Part shown: positions 55,930 to 64,000 of the stretch, in pieces | How the letters are laid out: every line of letters starts with the position of its first letter | Numbering within the stretch: the first letter of the stretch is position 1 | Assembly (NCBI GenBank): GCA_963422505.1 | Contig: OY730196.1 | Location: 5,659,501-5,723,500, forward strand | Direction: 5' to 3' | Length of the DNA: 64,000 bases | From: Pseudognaphalium luteoalbum | Lineage: Eukaryota > Streptophyta > Magnoliopsida > Asterales > Asteraceae | Notes under the pieces: generated by a model | What the model was told of the DNA's origin: nothing | Seen by the model: only the letters and a program-made list of their open reading frames with translations | Database searches by the model: none | Translations under genes and position numbers: made by a program

Positions 55930-58233
55930 CTAATAATCAAATGGGATTTCAGTGAAATCAACACTATGGTCAGATACATGGTCGATCTCATAAACTGGGG
56001 AAGGTACCCATGTGGAGATCACATCCTCATGTTCCAACCTTGACGAGGATAAATAAACAGGTCCCAATGGATTTACCGTAGCAACATCTTGTGATGGATA
56101 ACCAAATGATAATGATTGGTTGTGTCTCAACCCTAGAGTTGAAGAGCCTTCTTTGTGTTCTTCATGTCTTATCGATGGAAAATGATGAGTGTCAACTTCT
56201 TTATTTTGAACGACTCCATTCGATCCAAAACTAAGAAGAATCGACGTATCGTTAATGTCGTCCGAGGAATCTAGAATGATTGTTCTTAAAAAGTTTTTGC
56301 AAGTGTGGTATTGATGGTAGGTAATCTTATAACTTGTTGGTTCATCTTCAACCTTTTGAACTTGTTTGGTTGCTTGACACCCTTGGTCAAACTTGTATAT
56401 GCACCTATAATAGTTCCTACAAATGAATATGAATATAACAATTAAATTAAGAATTAAATGTTGTGATGGCTAAATACTTCATGGATGAAGAAACATATAT
56501 AACAATATTTTTAATTCACTATATGGTTAGCATGGAGAGGATTCAACGTGAAGTAATTTTTTTAACCCAGCTAATAAACTTGAGCGGTTTGGGATTGCAA
56601 TTTGTAGAGATTATATCAATTTTTGCGTTTTCAAGACGCTAAGTAATTAGTGAAAAAGTAATTATCTGCATTCTGTTAGGGAGAAATTTGAAAAACAATT
56701 ATGGACATGCTTTTTTAAAAAATCGTCGTTTTGTAAACATAAATTCAGTTTATGAAAACGCGATTTTAGATAACCTCTTAGATTTGGTACATGCAATTAT
56801 CATGTTAAAAAATCTAGTTTTGTAGGTGGGCTCATAAAAGAGCATCTTTAATTTAACAAGCTTAATTCTTGTTTTCTAATAGTAATTATCAAATAAAATA
56901 ATAATAAAATTAACAACCTCTTATGTTTTGCATTGAGTATCTCTTTTTGACCATATTTTCTCCATTCATGTCCATCATCAGTAGATCGAGTTACTTTAGT
57001 AGATGTCCATGAGCTTTTTCTACATGTGATCAGACACAAATTACAAATACCGTTAGAATTGATAAATGGATGTCAATTAGCAACTTGCAAAACTTAATTA
57101 AACAGTATAATGCAAATTGCAAGTTGCAAGTTGCAACTTAACCACATGCTAGGGCAAATAACTAGTGGAAAAGACATGTTTGTCCTTGAATCCCTGATAT
57201 GATATTCATACATACATATATAGTACACACATATTAATTTGCTGGGTTATATCCCTTTTACCCACATATATACTGACGTACATACATACAAATTTACCTG
57301 GTAAATCTCCTTTAATTACCCACATGCATACTACATAGATACATACATACAAAGAATGGTAAATATTATCCATTTATACATATTCAAGTCATATATGCTG
57401 TTAAGACAATACGTTTTCAACAATACTAGTGATATATTTCTGATGAATTCTTAGATAAAACTGTATATTTTCAAATTTGAAAAACTAGCCATATATATTC
57501 AATCTCTTATCAGTTGTAACCTGATGACGTACATGACACCAATTTTCAATATCTAGCAAGAATGTGTTGTATGACGTGGTAATTTATATGGATGTCACGA
57601 CGGACAAGCAAAAAGTGATTATCAGATGAATAAGAAATCGAGTAAATATAATACTTTAACTAGATAATGTGATACATCATAATAGAAATGTATAATTGTA
57701 TATATACCATTTTTCGACACTTCCCCCTAATTTTTTTAATTAAAAATAGATTCACACTCACCATTGATTTACACCTGCAATGTGTCGCCCTATTCTTCTT
57801 TTCTAACTATCACTTAATTACTAACAAAAATATCTATCCAATACAAATAATCATCATAGCATATAAAGTAGTATTGTAAGATTGGATATACGGCATACCT
57901 ATTATAGCACCCTCTTTTATTCTTTACTGGTTTGATCACCGGCTTGTTGTTGAGGTCGTTTGATTTCCTGCAATCGACGCTATTTTGGTAACACATATCA
58001 TCAACCGGGATCTGATGAACATGGTTGACGCCATTATAATCGTTCATGATTGAAAATGCATCGTTGTACATTTCCGAGGACTGGTTCTGGATGAAATCAT
58101 TCGATGTATGACCGAACTCATTATTGTTTGGAAACGAAAACATCTCTGAGAATTTATGGGTCAGTTCTTGACCTTGAATAGATTTCATCCGGTTGCTTGA
58201 TGAACTCTCCGGCCATGAGAAATAAGAATCCAT
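55930..58233 (-). CDS. Group III WRKY transcription factor, gene 2
   Basis: Three exons read right to left: 58233-57899, 57019-56918 and 56416-55930. Introns split Arg codons after the second base, as in gene 1. The protein is 307 residues. The N-terminus (SWPESSSSNRMKSIQGQEL) mirrors gene 1 (SWPESLPSNRIQAM...GQEL). Exon 2 has WRKYGQK; exon 3 gives C-X7-C-X23-H-X-C (CIYKFDQGC ... HTC). Basic KNKRGCYNR precedes the domain and the C-terminus is acidic. Start chosen: the ATG at 58233 matches gene 1; an in-frame upstream ATG at 58314 would add 27 residues. Predicted role as for gene 1: nuclear W-box binding, often defence or senescence in this group. Intact and probably functional. Confidence 0.92.
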
Positions 58234-58318
58234 TTTTACAGTGTTTAATAATAATAATATATGGAAATGTGATCTCAAAGTACAAGCATTATAGTGCAAC
58301 CCCACATAACACATTCAT

Positions 58319-58319
58319 A

Positions 58320-58358
<39 letters not shown>
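58319..58358. repeat. (TA)n microsatellite upstream of WRKY gene 2
   Basis: About 19 TA units, 86-125 bases before the ATG at 58233, where a TATA box would be. Length changes here could affect expression. Confidence 0.9.
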
Positions 58359-58361
<3 letters not shown>

Positions 58362-58736
58362 CAAATGAGATAGTTAATTGTGTTTAGTGATAATTATTAA
58401 TAATTTATTTAATATGAAAAATTACAAAATGACTCAAAAAGGTGACGTTTCTACTAACTTTGTATGGTGGCGTAAGCATGATAATGTTAACAAAAATTTA
58501 TTATCTTGATTTTACTATCTACGTTTGTCATAAACACTCTGTAGTTGGCGTTTTATTTACTCAATTGGGTTTAATCTTCATGTAGATAGTTTTTTCATAG
58601 ACAAAACATTCAGTGGCTTGTTTGTTTTCTATGTTTTTCCATTTCACTCTTGTATATTTATTATTGTTGCTAGTTATTTGATGTTTTATCTTGTTAATTC
58701 TGAATTGATACAGTATCTACATGGATAACTCATATA

Positions 58737-59764
58737 TCTATACTCACATATATAATGCATTTCAAGATTTTTTTTAAAATAGATTTTACTATTTTGCCCC
58801 TAATATTACTATTAAAATTTAAAATATCTATATGAAATTACTAATATACTCCTAAATATATTAAATGTAATTAATACTATAATTATTATATGTGATTAAT
58901 ACTATAATTAATAAAAATTAAAGTAACTAACATATGACATTAAATACTAATTAATTAATTCTTTTATATGCCTACTATTAAAATATTAAGCAATTTAGGT
59001 ATTTCTTTAAGGGAATTAACTACTTACCCTTGAAGTTTATATGAGTCTTTGAAAAACCTATTTGAAATTACTAATATATCCTTACATATACTAAACTCTA
59101 AATTTTACTAAAACACGACATAACTTTTAAACCGTAACGAGGTACGCGGTGTGTCAATTATGTTGGAAAGGTAAAAATGAGACGAACGTGATAGCAAAAC
59201 GCCGAAGACGGATTGTCCATCGTTTGGAGTCGAATTCGGCTATTAAAGCCTTCAAAATATATTTTCGCTAAATTTTACACGTTTTTTAGTGTTTTAAAAA
59301 GTTAGAAACGATCTATTTGATGTCTTTTTGTATCATATTACAAATTTACTGGTTTTCTTATATTCCATATTTTGTTTGATATCATCAATTTCTGTATTCT
59401 AGAGTTTTAATTTTTTAATCAAATTTTGGAATTACAATTTTATGAATATAATGTTTTGTATTAAAATACTACAGAAAAAATAAAAAATAATAGTTAACGA
59501 CTCCGCACCTTCCAACATGCACCTGGCTATTAGAGACTCGCAACTCGACTATTGAGTTCACAAATACATTTTATGTACATATATACATTGTTAAACATTT
59601 TTTAACAATTTTTAAAAAGGATAAAAATATTATTTTGTTCCTTTTAGAAACACCATATCTTAAAGTATCATCATATAAATTCTGATTTTGATTTAATACT
59701 TTATATCGAATACATGTGAAGCTAATAGTTATTTACCCGTCGCATCGCGCGGACTTTTTGCTAG
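58737..59764 (+). mobile_element. Helitron-like non-autonomous element
   Basis: Begins TCTATACT after an A and ends CTAG before a T. A GC-rich hairpin (cccgtcgcatcgcgcgg) lies about 8 bases before the CTAG. These are the Helitron hallmarks: 5' TC, 3' hairpin plus CTRR, insertion between A and T. 1028 bp and no Rep/helicase, so non-autonomous. The 3' end is firmer than the 5' end, which rests on a two-base rule. Confidence 0.6.
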
Positions 59765-61020
59765 TCTAAATACTTAAAAAAACAAACCTATTAACTCAAA
59801 AATAAACTGGGCCTTAAAGCAATTCAATATGACCTTCAACGGTAACCAAATGCATTATTTAATTATCTCATTATATAATGGATAAGGTTTTCAAAGTAAG
59901 GTCTCATATGATGGAAAATGATTGCCATGGTGAGTTTACCGCATTTTAAGTTAGATTTGTAGCGGATAAAATGCAGTACTGTTAAAATAAATGAAAAAGT
60001 TTATAGATGTATAATACAGTGTTGTGTTAAATGAATCGTTAATAAAATGCAATGAGTCAAAGTACTCCGTATAAGTTTATCTTAAAAATAGTAAATTGGG
60101 TATGTGAGTCCTTCACTTCACTTGAAAGATTATCCTTTAATCCCCTACCTTATTAATAGTTTACTAATAATATATTATTGGATTTCTATGTCTACATAAA
60201 ATGTATATATACATGTATAAATCAAATTATATTTTTCTTTACAAATACATAAATACGGTACTATTCAATATTCCCACATCCTTGCATTTCTTTCTAAATC
60301 ATCCTCTACTTTTTTTCTACAAACGGTCTTGTTAAATGGGAAAATTTAACTTGTGCTATAACTAAGGATATAAGTTAAGGACATTTAATAAAGTTGAATT
60401 TTCTATTAATAATATAAATTGTAATAAGAAAGATGTATAATTAAAAATAAGTGAGTATAATAAATAATATATATTGTGATATATTTGGTAAGTTCTACTG
60501 TTTACTAAACACTTGTTAAATTAAAAACAAATTAAGAATTATTTTAACACAAAATTTATGGCATAATAATGTGAATATTAAATAGTAGTAAGTAAGTAAT
60601 GTAATGTATTTAACAAAAGATATTGGTTCTGGTGAGGAAAGAGTTTAGGGAGGGAAAGAAGAGAAGCAAATGGGAATGTGATAAATGTCCTCTTACATTT
60701 CTCCACCTGTTTTATTTCTTTACCCTTAAATTTCTCCACTTTTTTTAAAAAAAATTGAGTGTTTGTTTTTAATATTATATTTTTTCTAATTATTAATTTT
60801 CTTATTCTTTTTTTTTTCATTTTTTTAAAATTCTTGTTATCAACTTTATTTTTTGCATTTTTCATCCTTTTTCAGGAATTGTTTATCATTTTTTTTGCGT
60901 TTTGACCTTTTTTGTTGTTGTTTACCTCACTTTATTATATGTAAATACAATTTTATATCAGTATTACAGTAAAAATATTTATGTGATGTATCATATTTTT
61001 ACCTTGAATAAAATAATTTT
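59765..61020. other. Gene-free AT-rich interval
   Basis: No recognisable gene. A 95-codon minus-strand frame near 60578-60865 is Lys/Asn-rich low complexity and not credible. Confidence 0.5.
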
Positions 61021-61480
61021 GATATATCATATAACGTGAATGCATCGTAATATTAAGATTCTGATGTACCATATTTTATAACTATGATGCACCAAGATTT
61101 ATACACAAATAATGTTTATCGTATATCTAAAAGTTGGATCAAAATATATATAACTATGATGTACTATATTATCAAACTGTGATGCACCATATTTTATAAC
61201 TATGATGCACCACTTTTAATTCAATAACGATGTTTTATAGTATATTTTCAAAAGTTGATGCATGATATTTTAAATACTCGATGCATCATGTTTTTTAACT
61301 ATAATAATCATATTTTTATAACTATGATGCACCACTTTTTAATTTCATAACTTAGTATATTTTGAAAGTTGATGCATTATATTTAAACACTTGATGCATC
61401 ATATTTAGAGGAATTTAATGCATTATAGTATTGCATCTTATTTTATCAAAATCATAATATATAATATCTGGTGCATCACA
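61020..61480. repeat. Irregular repeats of tgatgcaccat
   Basis: The phrase ataactatgatgcaccat/cac and its variants (gatgcatcat, gatgcatgat, aatgcattat) occurs about ten times at uneven spacing. Several contain the palindrome atgcat. No ORF. Confidence 0.7.
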
Positions 61481-62123
61481 AATGTAAAAATGATATAAAA
61501 AGAAGAAATTAAACAGTAAAAAAAGTTTTAAGAAAATGTTAAAATTATTTTTTTAAACTTTTAATTGTTTAAAATGATTATTTTTTTAAAAAAAATGTTA
61601 ATAAATTTTATTTAATTATTTGTTTTTGATAAAAATGTTATAGAAATTCTTACAAGTTAAAAAAATTGATTTTTTAAAAGTTTCAAATGTTTTTTGTTTT
61701 TTTTAACAAAATTTTTAGGAAAAAAAAAGAAAAAAAAGAAAGATAGGAAAATGGATAATAAAGGTAGAGAAATGAGAAAAATGAAGGACATGAATAAAAA
61801 AAATGAAGAAATAAGAATGATACTTGTCACCTCGTCATTACCATCTTTCCATTACTTCACTTTTGCCCTTTTTAAGAACCTCACCCTTAACTAAATTCTA
61901 AATATTTTTATTAAAATAATTACTAACTTTGATGAAATATTCCATCTTTCCATAGCAGATCGATAGCTGTGCTTATTTGTCGTCATTAGACGGCGGGTGA
62001 GTGGGTGACATTGACCACAAGTGGAATCTACTTAATTAAAGCAAATTTTGTAGTCACATTAATATACCAAATTTGCCAATTTATCCAAATACTATTCGCA
62101 TATATTTTTTTCTCACATTATCT
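61481..62123. other. Gene-free interval
   Basis: Poly(A/T)-rich sequence with no gene. Confidence 0.5.
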
Positions 62124-62980
62124 TAAGAGAAATTTTTTTATAATGGTTAGTCAATGCTTGTGTTATCACCCCATTGTCAGTGTCAGATTTTTTTTGACAG
62201 TGGACACAATTTTCGCAGTAAATTTCCAGCGAATCATCGGGATATAATAACCAATAAAACAACACACGTGTGCACAAAATCCCGCAGTCAACCAATAATC
62301 TTGTGGGTCAACGAAATATCACGTAGTGTTTTTTAAAGAATAAAATATCCGCCATATTTTCGCGCTGTATTTGTTCGCATGTTCGTTTAAATTAAAATAC
62401 TCTCGGTATAAGGAGGATCCCGCTGTACAAGACCAAAATACTCGTTGTATTTGTTCGCGTATCGTCTCTAATCACAAACAAAAACAGATGACTTGTCAGC
62501 CCCGTACCATATTTATGAAAGATCTAGTCGCCGGAAAACTGATATACATGCTGGAAATTACACTTAATTGATGGTTTGAAAATATCCCGCTTGAAAATGA
62601 AAAAGAAAAGCACTTTAACTTGAATCTCAAAAATACTGCGAAAATTTAGAAAAATACCGCAAGATTTTTTAAAAACCAACGGGTATTGGGAGTTTTAAAA
62701 TATAATGCCGGATACTTATAAAATATAGCGGGATACTCATAAAATCTGTGGATATTTTAATTTTTTAAAAACACTACGTGATATTTCGTTGACCCACGGG
62801 ATATTCGTTGACTACGGGATTTAGTGCACACATGGTGTCGTTTTATTGGCCATTAAGATCCCACTGGTCCGCTGGTAGTTTCCTGCGGAAATGGTGTCCA
62901 CTTTCAAGGAAAAAAGTCTAACACGGTCCGTGGGGGTGATAACAGGTGCGTTGAGCGTCTATTATAGAAATTTTCTCTTA
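62124..62980. mobile_element. Mutator-like fold-back element
   Basis: Long imperfect inverted ends of about 220 bp: taagagaaat...tgttatcacccca at the left pairs with tgggggtgataacagg...attttctctta at the right, continuing inwards to atcacgtagtgtttttta and its counterpart near 62765. Long terminal inverted repeats of this size suit Mutator-like elements; no 9-bp duplication was confirmed. No transposase; the middle repeats words such as aaataccgc and gcgggata. Confidence 0.7.
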
Positions 62981-62990
62981 TCTAAATTAG

Positions 62991-63623
62991 TAGGGATGTT
63001 CAAATGGATGGATCGGTTCAAAATCAATCCGTATACATGAATCCAAATGGATTATAGTTTCTCAAATATGAATCTGATCTATCTAAACAAATTAAAAAAC
63101 CGAACCAATCCATCCGAATTATTATTTGGATGGATCGGTTTGATTTTTGGATATCCAAACACATACATAATCATATTCAATCTCTACTAAAAATATGTTA
63201 ATTAGATATTATAATAAAAATTATACAAAATAGATGGTTCTCATTTGCACCTCCCAGTACATATGCATGTGTGTAATATAATAGTAAAATGAAAAACAAA
63301 ATTATAAATTACCTACATATATAAGTAAACAATTTAGTTAACCATAAACTACCTATTTTATTTGGATGTTTATAGAATATTAATACTTTAGCAAACTATT
63401 TTATATGTTGATCTATATATATAATGTTTGGAAAATATATTTTTATTTGGTTATTTAGTTTATTTTGATAATCCTATTTGTAATTTACAACCCAAAATCA
63501 TTCCGTGATCCAAAATTATAAGTTTGGTTTTGATCCGAGCCGATCCAAATATCCAGACCAGATGGTCCGATCCGAGTTATCCAATTGGATAATCCCATCT
63601 TATCCGGATTGTGAACAGCCCTA
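62991..63623. mobile_element. hAT-type MITE with eight-base duplication
   Basis: 633 bp with inverted ends tagggatgttca and tgaacagcccta and a perfect duplication taaattag (62983-62990, 63624-63631). Internal words such as ggatggatcggtt recur as direct and inverted copies. Non-coding. It sits next to the fold-back element at 62124-62980. Confidence 0.92.
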
Positions 63624-63631
63624 TAAATTAG

Positions 63632-64000
63632 AGTAAATTACACCGATGGTCCTTGTGGTTTACACTAAATTACGCCGATGATCCTTATCTTTCGATAACT
63701 ATAGCGATCATCCCTAACCATCTAAAAAGTGCACGGAGATAGTCAATCCCTTGCGTAAACTTTCGTTAAATACTTCGGTTAAGTATAACACGTGCAAAAC
63801 ATGAGAGGGTTAAAAGGTATTTTTATGCTTTCTTTCTTCTTTGACCTACATACATTATATCTCAATTTCTCCACCACCACTCACCATTTTATTCACACAC
63901 CGAAACTAATGACAAATCTGTTTGAAAAGAATTCAAAAAAATGATAGATATAAAACTATAGAATAAGAAAATATAGGAAAGAATAATAAAAAGGGTCGAT
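63632..64000. other. Gene-free right edge
   Basis: Opens with ttacaccgatggtccttgtggttt and a partial repeat of it (ttacgccgatgatcctt), phrases familiar from plant repeats whose ends are outside the window. No gene seen. Confidence 0.4.

Noticed and set aside
60578..60865. Lys/Asn-rich 95-codon ORF
   Set aside because: Low-complexity translation of A/T-rich DNA.

Overview
The window is nuclear DNA of a flowering plant. It is AT-rich and made almost entirely of nested plant transposable elements: Ty1/copia, Ty3/gypsy, CACTA, PIF/Harbinger, hAT, Stowaway and Helitron. Two ordinary host genes stand out. Both are group III WRKY genes with introns at the standard plant positions. The style of the repeats suggests a eudicot, perhaps Asteraceae, but that is an impression from family resemblance and was not tested.

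Layout. About 560-15100 is an old LTR-like repeat split by a complete, very young SIRE-type copia retrotransposon (1205-14176, target duplication gtcgg). It has near-identical LTRs and open gag, pol and envelope-like frames. Its non-coding parts are packed with the 8-mer CGTCACTT and its reverse complement. From 15150 to 18602 lie a truncated copia 5' end, a 1.2-kb LTR element with a single short gag-like ORF, a Harbinger transposase relic and a large fold-back element with a telomere-like core. From 19143 to 23934 there are Stowaway, hAT and fold-back MITEs and a repeat with a TTCTAC array. A CACTA element (24295-27853) carries a nested Harbinger element (24506-26400) that encodes only a Myb-like ORF1 protein.

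The first WRKY gene is at 28772-30279 (+). Next comes a 12.9-kb Tat-type gypsy element (30990-43933, duplication agcaa). Its gag-pol is broken by stops, frameshifts and a 2.5-kb solo LTR inside the integrase, and it carries a multi-exon antisense gene (40112-42795). Then follow a fold-back MITE (44698-45218), a copia relic on the minus strand (46081-53874) with a nested solo LTR (50354-53097), and a short duplicated region (54057-55490). The second WRKY gene is at 55930-58233 (-). The right end holds a Helitron-like element (58737-59764), a Mutator-like fold-back element (62124-62980) and a hAT MITE (62991-63623).

How it fits together. The two WRKY genes are diverged paralogues in opposite orientation whose separation is mostly transposon sequence. 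The youngest event is the copia insertion (one substitution between LTRs). The gypsy element is older (roughly 18 LTR substitutions), and the solo LTR in its integrase is later still. All coordinates come from reading the sequence by eye. Exon limits, target duplications and LTR ends were checked base by base; boundaries of old repeats are approximate.
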